18,172 nucleotides of DNA from Actinidia chinensis (taxonomy: Eukaryota > Streptophyta > Magnoliopsida > Ericales > Actinidiaceae). Positions within the stretch are counted from its first letter, which is position 1. Each line of letters begins with the position of its first letter. Shown piece after piece: positions 1 to 8,580 of this stretch. Below the pieces are notes generated by a model, which made no database searches, was not told the origin of the DNA, and was given only the letters and a program-made list of their open reading frames with translations. The translations under genes were made by a program, and so were the position numbers. Where the stretch lies: the NCBI GenBank assembly GCA_009663005.1, contig VIGQ01000725.1, positions 1-18,172 on the forward strand, written 5' to 3'.

Positions 1-205
1 TGATGCCATTCGATCCTTGTATGAAAGCTGTTGTTGTAGGCGAACGCCCATAGTGCCAAGTTGCGATTCTCAATTTTCCTTGACAATGGAATACTCATAG
101 CCTAACATGTCCTCTAGAGTCCTGAATGGGGTCATTTCCAATTGCCCCGATGTCTATGGATGAAATAGTGCTAAACTTCAACTCGGTGTCTAAAGCCCGT
201 GGCAA
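1..205 (-). pseudogene. Ty3/Gypsy retrotransposon integrase fragment (frameshifted)
   Basis: Read on the minus strand, three frames in succession give pieces of one protein: RALDTELKFST (about 205-165), then TLEDML (about 120-103), then FAYNNSFHTRIEW (about 45-5). These are hallmark stretches of the C-terminal half of the integrase core in plant Ty3/Gypsy polyproteins, the enzyme that inserts the element's cDNA into the chromosome. The order and rough spacing are right, but at least two frameshifts separate the pieces, so no continuous protein can be made. Similarity stops abruptly near 205, where AT-rich DNA follows; the other side runs off the window edge. No LTR, primer-binding site or reverse transcriptase is visible. 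It is a dead fragment, or a less damaged one seen through base-level sequence error. Confidence 0.72.
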
Positions 206-481
206 TAAAAAAATATAAAATCTAACTATTATATTATTTAACTTTTTTCCTTTTTTCCTTTTTGCGGTGTGGTAATCCTTGTAGGCAGGAGGGGGAACTG
301 GAGAGAAATTTTCGTAACTCTTTTGAAATTTATGTACAATATGATTTTTCATGAAAGTGATTCATTAATTTTAGTATTTCAACTAATAAAAAATTTTATT
401 TTTTCGTATCACAATAACAGTTTTTGGAATAATGGAGGACAAGCGATTTCTAAACTCACTCACCCTGTCGATTATATATAT
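206..481. other. AT-rich non-coding stretch
   Basis: This stretch starts where the retrotransposon similarity ends. It is AT-rich with T-runs at 241-260 and A/T runs at 385-400. I see no coding similarity, splice signals or terminal repeats in it. Confidence 0.5.
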
Positions 482-486
482 ATATA
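473..486. repeat. (TA)7 microsatellite
   Basis: Seven uninterrupted TA dinucleotides immediately precede the 68-bp local repeat. A related 'gatatataaacct' sits at the matching place before the third copy of that repeat (about 654-666). Confidence 0.85.
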
Positions 487-705
487 AACCTTCCAAATTA
501 TGATTTCCTTCCACAAGAATGAAGAGTATTGATTTCTGCACTCCAATTGTGAGTTGTAGAAATCACCTTAATTTCCTTCCACAAGAATAAGAGTATTGTT
601 TCTGCATCTCCACTTGTTGGAGTGTATAAATCACTTTCATGTGGTATATTATAGATATATAAACCTCCAAATGAAGAATTTCCCTTCCACAAGAATGAAG
701 AGAAG
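482..705. repeat. Local repeat, ~68-bp period, three copies
   Basis: The phrase 'ttccttccacaagaat' recurs at about 505 and 573, and with one extra C at about 680. Units 1 and 2 start at 503 and 571 (68 bp apart) and share the tails 'gagtattg..ttctgca' and 'ataaatcac' or 'gaaatcac'. The third copy, from 678, is truncated after 'gaagag'. Its lead-in 'ataaacctccaaatgaa' matches 'ataaaccttccaaatta' before unit 1, so the lead-in was duplicated too. No coding role is apparent. This may be a decayed minisatellite or part of an unrecognised transposable element. Confidence 0.75.
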
Positions 706-1399
706 ATAGCTGTTATAATAAGGGCCAAGTGGAGTGAACCCTGGATTTTGATACATGGCCTTTCTTCTCTATAAGCCCAAACGAGCCAACAGTATGTACT
801 CCCAGTGACTATCACTCCCTGCCATTTTTTCAAATTTCATGTCCAATTTAGAGGAAACATTCATATGGAAACAGTAGGTCCCTGTATGTGCAGATGCACT
901 TGGGTAATAGTTTTGGTTGGCTTTGTCCCATCAGAATAATTTCTGTAATGCATCCAAAATTGCAGATCGCAGATGAACTAATTTAGTTATCTAATCAGGA
1001 CAACTTTCTCTTGTCTTAGTGGCAATACTATTTACCTAAAACAAAATATAACCCCAAGAAAAGGTCAAAGAAAAAAAATGAAATGGATAATGCTATTCAA
1101 CTTTCGTGCCGTGCCAGGCGGTACAAAAAAAAAAAAAAACGACCAAATTGAATCTGGTCTACATATTTTTTTTTTTCACCTTCCTTAGGGATTTTTTTCT
1201 GGCAAAGCTTTCTGTTGTTTCATTGGAAAACGTTTCATTTCTGATCACGAGTACAATATAATGTGCAGTTCTAAATGATAGGAAGGACAACTACAGTCAT
1301 GTTGGAAAAATCATTGTATTGATAATTCATGAACAATTGCCAAAATTTATAATATTGATCCTGTGTCATGATGTTATTAGATAACGAGGCAAGTTAATC
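706..1399. other. Non-coding stretch without recognised features
   Basis: No gene-like segment can be supported. There is an A-run at about 1125-1139 and a T-run at about 1166-1176, each next to AT-rich DNA. The paired homopolymers recall retroposon tails, but no target-site duplication is evident. Confidence 0.4.
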
Positions 1400-1641
1400 T
1401 CTTTCAATACCCTTCTAACTTTGACATGTTCAAGAGAAACTCACAATCGGTGAACGGAAAGAAGATGAACATCCCATCCAAGCTTCCTAATGACACTTTC
1501 CTCTCCACTGCAACAGCCCACACTGCTGATTTGTATGCAGCTAACAGAAGCACTGCAGAGTGTAAACGTAGTTTTTGCCGGATATTTGCTTGAAATAATA
1601 GGAACCCTGCAAACAAGATCATTGCTTTTAAAGGGAAGCAA
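1400..1641 (-). pseudogene. Possible pentatricopeptide-repeat (PPR) protein remnant
   Basis: Two overlapping minus-strand frames here read like pieces of a plant PPR protein, a helical-repeat RNA-binding protein of mitochondria or chloroplasts. One frame gives KTTFTLCSASVSCIQISSVG followed by RKLGWDVHLLSV, which resembles the 'TFT..L.AC....SV..G...H..V.KLG.D' layout of a PPR unit. The other frame supplies FLLNMSKLEGY, which resembles the '..L..MY.K.G' end of a unit. The match needs frame changes and lacks clear flanking repeats, so it is tentative. The base composition (about 1430-1690) is more balanced than the surroundings, which supports former coding sequence. It could instead be an exon of an unidentified gene. 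Confidence 0.22.
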
Positions 1642-1957
1642 TTAGGAGTCAGGGCCCTCCGTGAGTTTCCTCGGGTGCGCCAGCAACTTTGAAAACAGAT
1701 TTTTTTATATTTCAATAACTAAATTTTTGTTTCAAACATTTCTGTCACCTAGGTATTGAAAACGGCCAATGAGACTCGCAAGAATTCAATCCATGAAAAT
1801 TTTAGTTTTGCGTACAATTTTCAAAATCAAGTTCATGCGGATGCCTAATTCTCCTTAACAAAAATGTGGTGTAATTCTTGTGTGAAACAAAGGAAACAGA
1901 TTACATAAACGAGCCACAGAGCATGAAGATTAACCCTCAAGATCGATCGAACTTATT
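1642..1957. other. Non-coding stretch
   Basis: A GC-richer patch at 1648-1690 is followed by AT-rich sequence. No coding, RNA or repeat feature can be supported. If the minus-strand gene at 2010-3526 is real, most of this lies downstream of its poly(A) site. Confidence 0.35.
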
Positions 1958-1963
1958 TTTATT
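1958..1963 (-). terminator. Candidate poly(A) signal AATAAA
   Basis: The minus strand reads 'acaataaaaataag' here, with AATAAA about 47 bases beyond the TGA at 2012-2010. The placement suits a plant 3' end for the putative minus-strand gene. AATAAA is common by chance in AT-rich DNA, so the support is positional only. Confidence 0.3.
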
Positions 1964-2009
1964 GTATAGTGGTACTTTCAACCTAATCATAAGCATGAAG
2001 CCAAGGACA

Positions 2010-3526
2010 TCAGGACCGATCCTGCCTGTCCTCCCCAATGCATGACTTTGAATTCGATTTCCCAGTTGACAGAGCCTTTAAGGCCACACTCGGGATGTCT
2101 TTTTCAGTATACGCCAGCAAACTACAAACATAGAGTAAAACCCCAAACTCCAGACTGAGCCTATATAGCACGTTTACTTAGAACCAACCATTAGTCCCTG
2201 GGCTTGGCTAGAAAACGCATTTTTTGTAAATCACCCGACTCTCATATATTGCTAGATTTGTGGAACAACCAGGGTAAATGTAAAGTAAAACCGCAACATA
2301 AAAAAAATCCACCCCCAATGAAGAAGCCAATAATTGGCAAGATTTGGAGAACTGAATAACAGGGATAAATAATTAAACAATCCAATGTACAGAGTTTGAC
2401 CAAGCATTTGGTGATCTGTTTGATCATACAGAAAAGGGTGAATGCAAGAGGAATTCTAATAAACACAAACTTATTTGCAAACAGTTATTCCAACCCAGTT
2501 TTAAGATTTATTCAATACAGTAACTGCAGTTTATAATATGAACAATCAGAGAACCCACTCTTTAATCACCTTAACAAATCAATAAAAATGGAAGCTCAAA
2601 TTCGTATCTACTATACAAATAAATTAAATTAATTTTCAAAAGTAAAAAACACCACAAATATAAATAGCAAAATTGCTCCACAATGGAAACGAAAACGAAA
2701 AACCCATCAAAAGTCACACAACAGTAGTGCCTACGGGTCAAGAACAACCCATGGGCTGAAATAGTATTTTTTTTCCCCTCTAGACTACTAAGCATCAAAT
2801 AAACAAAATTAAGTACCACAACCCATCAGTTGATTCTTGACATATGTGAACTGTGATTCAGCAAAAATGTTGCCCAGCAGTTACCAACTTACCACATGCA
2901 ACTAACACGTAAAAAAATTCAAGGGGGGTACCCATTAGAAATCGAGCAAATTGAAAAATATCGAAAATGAAAACACAAAAAATCAATGTGGGGCTAATAC
3001 CATAAACCATCACCTTGTTTGTTGAATCAGATTCAAAATCATATGAATTGATCCAAGAAAAAACAGTGAAATCGATTGAAAAATATGTCCGAGAAAACGA
3101 ATTTCACAACCGCGAACAATCACCAAAATGGGTTGAGATCTCTAGGACCCATTTTGTGAAAACCTAGTACAAATCACCACAAATCCAATAAAAACTAAAA
3201 AAAACATTTGATATAAAGGTAAATCAATAACCCAATTGAGAAAAACTAATCAACCAGAACCCTTACAAAATACAATCAAGGGCCTCTCTTCTCACACCAA
3301 AATCCAAACCCCCACTTCTCAATTTCGTGAGCAATGCTGGCTCTCCCTCTCTATCATCAAACAAAAACTCCGCCTTATTAAGCAACTGGCTGCGAGAGGA
3401 CAGTCCCTCAAGGGCCTGCGTTTGAATTTGAAATCGGCTGAAGAGAGAGGGGTTGCGTGAGAGAGAGAGCAGAGAGGAGAGAGAGAGAGAGGTTGATTTG
3501 GGATGGTGCAGTTGCAGAGAGGACAT
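2010..3526 (-). CDS. Putative two-exon gene for a small, possibly organelle-targeted protein
   Basis: This is a model, not a recognised gene. Exon 1 (3526-3267) starts at ATG 3526 and encodes about 86 residues. The first ~35 are rich in Ser, Leu and Arg with almost no acidic residues, like an organelle transit peptide; after that the protein becomes mixed (for example FLFDDREGEPALLTKL). It ends at a GTAAGG donor (3266-3261). A candidate acceptor TTTGTAG ends at 2122. Exon 2 (2121-2010) continues in matching phase with LLAYTEKDIPSVALKAL and ends at TGA. The product is about 123 residues, of unknown family. In favour: the phase fits, the 1.1-kb intron is T-rich on this strand, a TATA box lies upstream and a poly(A) signal downstream. 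Against: the CT-rich exon 1 is open in all three frames, an ATG in another frame near 3612 precedes this one, and internal exons may be missed. Confidence 0.3.
2122..3266 (-). other. Predicted intron of the minus-strand gene
   Basis: The 1,145-base stretch is strongly A-rich on the plus strand, so U-rich in a minus-strand transcript, as plant introns are. It is bounded by a GTAAGG donor and a TTTGTAG acceptor. Minus-strand open frames at 2242-2466 and 2571-2819 translate to hydrophobic, low-complexity peptides typical of T-rich introns, so I do not call them genes. An extra acceptor-like 'aaactgcag' lies near 2530. Confidence 0.35.
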
Positions 3527-3583
3527 CCCATCTCTGTTTCTTGAAGCCGTTTAGTCGAGAGAGGATGGACGGAGAGAGAGAGT
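3459..3583 (-). repeat. GA/CT-rich leader microsatellites
   Basis: GA-runs at about 3459-3492 and 3571-3582 (CT on the minus strand) lie between the minus-strand TATA box and the proposed ATG. CT-rich 5' untranslated regions and pyrimidine patches are typical just downstream of plant TATA promoters, so this supports minus-strand transcription. It also explains why every frame is free of stops here. Confidence 0.6.
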
Positions 3584-3735
3584 GTAGCGTGCGTGGGAGA
3601 TAGGTGCAGCATGTGAGCCGTGTGAGAGAGGAGAACAACCAGTACCCTCAAATCAATCTTGACCGTTGTTAAAAAGTGAAAAATCGTTTGTTAAAAAGTA
3701 AAAATTAATCTCAGTTATTCGAAAAGAAAGAGGAG

Positions 3736-3744
3736 ATTTTTATA
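3736..3744 (-). promoter_or_regulatory. TATA box of the minus-strand gene
   Basis: The minus strand reads 'cgtataaaaatctcc', a good plant TATA element. Transcription would start near 3705-3715, about 180-190 bases before the proposed ATG at 3526, through the CT-rich leader. The neighbouring duplicated phrase 'gttaaaaagt' (3668 and 3690) has no known role. Confidence 0.45.
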
Positions 3745-4079
3745 CGAAAAAAAATAATTTCAGGTAAGATCTCATGTTTAATTATTCAAAATGAATTCAA
3801 TAGTGGATACGAGAAATAGATTTAAAATTTAACCGTAATTATGATTTGTTTATGATAAAGCAGGGATTAAATGGTGTGTCATACTTATTTATTAATTATA
3901 AAATAAATTACCAAATTGATATAAATGTGATTCCGATTATTATTTTTTATAATTAATTTTTTGAGTGAGACAGATTATAATATAAAATAATTTAAAACAA
4001 TAAAAAAAAAAATAAATTCAAACAAATTTAAAAAACTTGAACTTAGTCCAAACGCACAACTTGATAAGCTTTTGCCTAA
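3745..4079. other. AT-rich divergent intergenic region
   Basis: This short stretch separates the minus-strand promoter from the plus-strand L1 segment. It is very AT-rich, with many interleaved A- and T-tracts (for example 3885-4025), and holds no open frame. It may act as a shared promoter spacer between divergent transcripts, which is an inference from the flanking features only. Confidence 0.35.
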
Positions 4080-4413
4080 AAAATAATAGCAAATTGTGTG
4101 GTTAATATGCAAAAGTAAATCACGCAATGCTTAGCGTAAAGTAGTTTGCTCACCGTACTGAATCATTTCAGTTTTCAAAATGGTCCGATCACTTGGCAAT
4201 TGGGGAAACCCTGCTCTTTTAAACCCGTTGGTGAAGATGTCTACAGTCTTCCCATCAGCAACCAATGCAATTGTATCCGTTCCTCAAAGCCACCAATCAA
4301 CCGTTCGCCACGGAAAGTGAGTTCTTTTCTGCTACGGGCGGACAACCACTAAAACCGTTCTCTCTTCCTGATGGCGTTCATGGAACTTATGTGCCCCTAA
4401 TTCTCCATAAGAA
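4080..4413 (+). other. L1 promoter and leader exon (copy 1 of the duplicated module)
   Basis: Two parts match other loci. The phrase at 4167-4187 (ttcag, then caaaatggtccg) resembles 9526-9545 in the L0 promoter. The phrase around 4371-4413 (ATGG, TTCATGGA, CTTAT, TAATTCT, GTAAAT) resembles 10983-11029 in L3, including an aligned GTAAAT donor after 4413. 'gtctacagt' at 4239-4247 has a counterpart near 10651. The segment is less AT-rich than its surroundings. One frame (about 4230-4423) reads MQLYPFLKATNQPF and later LKPFSLPDGVHGTYVPL, which looks protein-like but matches no family I know. A GTGAGT donor also occurs at 4318. I favour a promoter plus a largely untranslated first exon. Confidence 0.4.
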
Positions 4414-5250
4414 GTAAATTTCTCTATCCAATTTTAGCGGTTTATTTTCTTCTTCTATCCGTTTTTTTCTTTCCCTTTTCAAGCTTATCGCAAGAATCAG
4501 TTATTGTTGAGTTTGTTTTCTCAGAAAACAGAGTTTAAGCGAAAGATGCGGAGTTCTTGAATTATTGGGGTTTATTCTTTAGCTTTTTTTTACTTGTTTT
4601 CAGTAATTTTCTCAGCAAACTAATAGAGTTAAGGTTCATGATTGTTGAGAAAACACACACTCTCTTTCCAATCTGACTCCTCTTAATTTCTCATTCTTCT
4701 TCTAATTTTAATTGGAACAATTCTCGCTCTCCTTTCTTTCTCTTAATTTTTCAGTTTTAGCGCGAAAGGATGTTGAGTTGAATCTTGGGTTGTTTTTTGA
4801 GCAATTTTTTTGTTTCACTCTTCTTTCGTTGATTTTCGGCAACCAAATAGAGTTAACGTCAGTTTGGGTTTCTAGAAAATAGAGCTTTACGGAAACAATG
4901 TGACTACATTGAATTGTTGGGTTTTCTTTAATAATTTTTTTAATCTTCTTTTACGATTTTCTTTGCAACCAAAACAGAGTAATGTTAGTTGGTTGCGCAG
5001 AAAACAGAGTTTATGGAAACAATGAAAATTCATGAATCTGGGAAGTTGTACTTTCAGCAATTTTTTTTTACTTTTGTCGTTGATTTCCTCAGCAACCGAC
5101 AAAGTTAGCTCAGTGTGTTATGTGCTAGAAAAATAGAGTTTAAGGAACAATGCGATATCTGAATCTTAGGGTATTTTGGGTAAATTTATTTTGTTTTTTA
5201 CTTGTCTTTTACTTGATTTTCTCAGCAACTAAATAGAGGGTAAAGGTTTT
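4414..5250 (+). repeat. L1 intron with ~130-bp tandem repeats
   Basis: This is T-rich intron-like DNA containing a diverged tandem repeat. Each unit has 'ctcagcaaccaaacagagtt', then a GTTTGGTT-like phrase, 'agaaaacagagttta', 'ggaaacaatg' and a T-rich tail. The 'gcaac' anchors fall near 4610, 4837, 4962, 5090 and 5224, giving spacings of about 227, 126, 127 and 134. The first, longer unit carries an extra ~100-bp pyrimidine-rich module. The sequence follows a donor (GTAAAT at 4414), as expected of a 5' intron. No convincing acceptor and second exon are recognised downstream. Confidence 0.65.
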
Positions 5251-6110
5251 CTGATTTCTTGAAAAAAATTAGAAAAAGAAAAGGTATTCGAATATGAGTA
5301 TCAATTTTGTTGTTTTGGCCTCGGAATAAAACACTTTAGTGTGACACAAACGTGGTCCCATTGGGCCATGATCTGCTTCGTTTCCATAAGCCAAAAAGAG
5401 GAAACCATGCTAGTTTTGAGAAATTACATGGAAAAAAGATCTTAAGAGAATTTCATCTATGTGGGCCTAGTTACCCTTTTGATCTCATTAGTTTCTTTTC
5501 TTGCTTTTAAATTGTTATGAGCAAACCAGTTTCGGTTTTGAAAAGTAACATTGCCATTAACCTAACAAGAAAACCCCGTACTTCTGTGGACAAACCAATC
5601 TAAGGAACTGTTGCTTTAACGCGCCATAAGATTGGTAGAGGTTAGGATCTTATGTCTTGACATCTTCTTGTCTTAGATATTAAGAATTGTAAAAGACCTT
5701 GGATGCTTCCATCGACCATTTGGCCGTTGAAATCTCTAGGCTGCTCTTCCAAATGGGAAATTAGCCCGGATTTAAAATGCTCACCATCTAAATCAGTGTT
5801 CTCTCTCCTTTCCATCTTGGATATTGCGAACAAAGGACTGAGATAGCTGAGCATATTTTGAAGATTAATTTCGAAAAAAACACTCCATCAGTGCAAGGGT
5901 ACTCTCTCTTTCTCTCATACACGCACACATGACATTGGTATTTTAATATATTAATGTAGGGCGGTGGATAGTATTGATAACAGAAATTTCATCTAAATTT
6001 TTGGCCTAATTTACTTTTCCATTTTGCACTTATTCCGTCAGTTTCAACTACTTGAGCAGAGAGCGAGGAGCGCGAGAGGATTGAAAAAGCCATAGGATAG
6101 AGAGCAATAG
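5251..6110. other. Stretch without recognised gene
   Basis: The sequence is of mixed composition. A phrase at about 5515-5550 ('ttatgag', 'accagtt', 'ggttttgaaaagta') matches 7733-7765 downstream of the L2 repeats. This shows that the L1/L2 duplication continues past the intron repeats, with about 350 bp present only in L1. The open minus-strand frame at 5642-5854 has no family resemblance, and I do not call it. A pyrimidine-rich run lies at about 5900-5920 and a purine-rich run at 6055-6080. Confidence 0.4.
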
Positions 6111-6117
6111 ATTAATA

Positions 6118-6430
6118 GTGAACTGGGTCTTTCTAATAAAACTCACCACAGTCACCATATTCGGCGATTTTATCAACACCTTCACCATGTCTGGTTCCCC
6201 AAGTACTTTGCTCAGAATTCTTCATGGTGCGCCTGATGTGAGAAAAGACCTTTCCTTTTACAATTGTGTGCTCATTTCGATGGCTTTGCCGGGCAGCCCC
6301 TTCCCAGAGAAACCCAGATCTAACAAACTTTTGCCTTAACCAATGAATAGTATCAGAAGCGCCTCTCACCCGATTTCTTCACCTTTATTGGAGGTTCTTC
6401 ATTTAATTACACTTTCTCAATGTCACTCTT
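6118..6430 (+). pseudogene. PPR-like pseudogene fragment
   Basis: Two frames together read like the N-terminal part of a plant PPR protein. The first (6118-6339) contains RILHGAPDVRKDLSFYNCVL, like the '.R.IF......DL.SYN.LI' pattern of a PPR unit, followed by GSPFPE. About 10 bases after its stop another frame continues with YQKRLSPDFFTFIG (6351-6392), which fits the 'G..PD.FTF..LL' start of the next unit very well. PPR proteins bind organellar RNA for editing, splicing or stabilisation. Here the frame is broken, only about 1.5 units remain and no start or C-terminal E/DYW domain is seen. It is therefore a fragment, or a gene scrambled by sequence error. The spacing and order of the two motifs are the best evidence. 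Confidence 0.45.
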
Positions 6431-6999
6431 TCAATGGGGATCCAATGAATTTAATTATGGTTACTAGTGGGATTTTGGTTATCGGTCGAGATTTCTCAAT
6501 AATTAAGGACTGGAAAGGAAAAAAGAAAGATGTGGTTACATCCGTTTTCTTTTTTACCTTAGTGGACAAATTTGTACTCTAACAAGTTTTTGTTCCGCTT
6601 GGTTAAGTTTTTGTTCAATTTGGTCAATTCTGAGATGGTGTGATTTTTGTTTCCTTGTAGAGATTGGGAAATTGGTTTTTTGTTTTTTAAATCGGATTTT
6701 TGTTTAATTACATATTGTTAGGATGCTTAAATCTTCAGCAACGTCAGTAGAAAAATCCAATTGGATTCAGATCGTTTTAGAACATCAGCTATTAGGGATA
6801 TTTGTCTTCTTGACCTGACTTTTTTTTTTATGAAACAACCAAAACCAAGTATTCAAAAAATACAGTAGGCCTTTCTCCTCCAGATACTAATGCAAAAAAA
6901 TATCAGGAAAATTGAAAGAGATTCAAGCATAAATAGTAAACACCCCCCCACTCCCCCCAACTCTTTGGTTTGCTGAGGAACAATTTCTCAAAAAAAAAA
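6431..6999. other. T-rich, intron-like stretch without recognised gene
   Basis: The sequence is T-rich, with an imperfect duplication of 'agtttttgttc' plus 'ttggt' at about 6583-6625 and C-runs at about 6942-6958. A plus-strand open frame at 6343-6582 begins in the PPR-like fragment but continues into non-PPR sequence. Nothing else can be supported. Confidence 0.35.
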
Positions 7000-7110
7000 A
7001 TATAAAATTTTGATCAAATATTAAAGAACAAGTTTACTTAAAAATCGAAAACAAAAATAGGTACCACATACGAGGCCAATTGAAAGGAAATTGGTTGAAA
7101 TTAGTTTTTT
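7000..7110. repeat. Dispersed AT-rich repeat, copy 1
   Basis: It shares 'attttgatcaaatattaaag', 'aacaagttt', 'aaaatcgaaaac', 'aatagg' and 'ggccaattgaa' in order with 8490-8575, and more weakly with 9263-9385. It ends at the point where L2 intron repeat sequence begins, and L2 lacks the promoter/leader part seen in L1 and L3. This element or a linked rearrangement may therefore have replaced the 5' part of L2. No terminal repeats are visible. Confidence 0.6.
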
Positions 7111-7720
7111 TTGTGATTGTTTTCATTGATTTTCTCGGCAACCAAACAACATTGGGGTTCATGATTGTTGAGAACACATACACTCTCTCATTTCAATCTT
7201 ACTCCTCTTTTCTACTTCTTCTTTTTCTTCTTCTAATTTTAATTAGAACAATGCTCATTATTCCTTTCTTCTCTTTAATTTTTCAAAGTTTTATCGATGT
7301 GAGTCGTGAGTTTTGAATCTTGGATTGCTTTCTGAGCAATTTGTTTTGTTTTACTCTTTTTTTTCAGTTGATTTGCTCGGCAACCAAACAGAGTTAGCGT
7401 TCAGTTTGGTTCCTTAGAAAATAGAGTTTAAGGAAACAATGCGACTACTTGAATTTTTGGGGGTTTCTTTAGTAATTTTTTTTTTACTCTTCTTTCACTG
7501 ATTTTCTCTGCAACCAAACAAAAACAGAGTTAATGTTCAGTTTGGTTCGCAGAAAACAGAGTTTATGGAAACAATGAAATTTCATGAGTTTTTTCGTTAG
7601 CAATTTTTTTATTTTTTATTTTACTTTGTAGTCGTGGATTTTCTTAGCAACCAAACAAAGTTAGCATTCAGTTTGGTATAGTTGTCTGAGAAAGGAGTTT
7701 AAGGAAACAATGCGATATCT
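7111..7720 (+). repeat. L2 intron repeats (copy of the L1 array)
   Basis: The 'gcaaccaaac' anchors fall near 7140, 7379, 7511 and 7648, giving spacings of about 240, 132 and 137. That reproduces the long-short-short pattern of L1. Units pair one to one with L1: 'gcgactac' (7441) with 'tgactac' (4900), 'gaaatttcatga' (7575) with 'gaaaattcatga' (5024), and 'gcgatatct' (7711) with 'gcgatatct' (5152). The two loci therefore descend from one already-repeated ancestor. The frame open at 7080-7316 is a hydrophobic shadow of the T-rich repeat, not a gene. Confidence 0.7.
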
Positions 7721-8464
7721 TTTAATATGTTTTATGAGTACCAGTTAGGTTTTTGAAAAGTAGTCGCTATCTCAATGAGTTCATAAATTCCTAACTATGT
7801 GATGACTTTATTTTTGGAGAAAAGATTATTTTGATTTGATTCTTTTCAGAATCTTACCAAATTTCTTTTTCCTGGTGTTCAAGTATGGGATGACAATTCC
7901 CATAAATCGCTGGCGTCTTGAGTGTTTCAGCAACATATACCGTTTTTATATTCTATATTGCATTGCCTCTTCAATACGAATTATTTGTAGTTTTTATGAT
8001 ATGTTTTTCATTTGAACAGTATTTACAGTTCTATGTTTAGGAGTCCTACAAATTACTTTGCTTATGATCATTGTATTGTTTCACTAAAGGTCTGCCATAG
8101 GAACGAGAGGGTAGGTGATTATGAATTTCTTGTTTGTTTTTTAACGAGAATTAGAGGACTAGAGGAAAGTACAAGAGACAGCCACATGAGTTCTAATTAT
8201 AGTGTCTTATTATTGTTATCTTGTCTCTTGTGCACTTAAACGTGTTTGTGGATGAGAAAAATAGAACTTAATTTTGATCTCAACATGCATGACAAGGTGC
8301 CATTTAGCATATTATTGCTATTTTTATTGAAAAATGAGTTTGCATCTAATTTTGATTTTTGTACTTCTCATTTTTGAATTTCTGCATTCCAAATCTGTTG
8401 TAATTTTTACCTAATACAGACAACAAAGAAGTGCAGAAATTATTTTCTTTGTATTTTATAATTA
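7721..8464. other. Stretch without recognised gene
   Basis: It begins with a short match to L1 downstream DNA (7733-7765). 'gattcttttcag' near 7850 looks like a splice acceptor, but the frame behind it soon stops and matches nothing. The plus frame at 8012-8239 shows no recognisable domain. An inverted repeat, AATTTCTGCA (8377-8386) and TGCAGAAATT (8432-8441), is separated by 45 bases and may be chance. Confidence 0.35.
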
Positions 8465-8580
8465 AAACTTTATATGTTTTATTTTTAAAAATATTAAATT
8501 TTGATCAATATTAAAGACAAGTTTCTTAAAACTCGAAAACACAAATAGGCCAATTGAAATAATTGGGTGCAAATTTAGTA
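8465..8580. repeat. Dispersed AT-rich repeat, copy 2
   Basis: This is the second copy: 'attttgatcaatattaaag', 'acaagttt', 'aaaactcgaaaacacaaat', then 'ggccaattgaaataa'. It is closer to the 7000 copy than to the 9263 copy, which keeps the same order but has extra bases between blocks. The repeated order of the blocks makes common origin likely, but its class is unknown. Confidence 0.6.

Noticed and set aside
498..833. 111-residue minus-strand frame
   Set aside because: It crosses the 68-bp local repeat and its flanks, with no domain-like segments and no splice or promoter support.
1123..1176. A-run and T-run as signs of a retroposed gene
   Set aside because: No coding remnant or target-site duplication adjoins them, and homopolymers are common here and prone to sequence error.
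2030..2130. Plus-strand peptide DFEFDFPVDRAFKATLGMSF opposite proposed exon 2
   Set aside because: It looks protein-like but lacks flanking splice sites, promoter and T-rich introns on that strand. The minus-strand reading explains more of the surroundings.
3319..3651. Overlapping minus-strand open frames of 76-110 codons as separate genes
   Set aside because: The CT-rich microsatellite leaves all three frames free of stops, so length is no evidence. Only the frame that splices in phase was kept, at low confidence.
4180..4317. Frame starting MVRSLGNWGNPALLN and ending at a GTGAGT donor as a first coding exon
   Set aside because: The donor is good, but the start overlaps sequence shared with the L0 promoter (9526-9545), where the ATG is ATA. 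The longer protein-like frame is a different one.
5642..5854. 70-residue minus-strand frame as a gene
   Set aside because: The peptide matches nothing I know, there is no leader, TATA box or intron context, and it lies within DNA belonging to the plus-strand L1 copy.
7080..7316. Hydrophobic 78-residue frame as a membrane protein
   Set aside because: It lies in T-rich intron repeats, and Phe/Leu/Ile-rich peptides are expected from such composition. The homologous L1 repeats do not keep the frame.
8377..8441. Inverted repeat as ends of a miniature transposon
   Set aside because: Arms are only 10 bp, only 45 bases lie between them, and no target-site duplication is visible. Chance is likely in AT-rich DNA.
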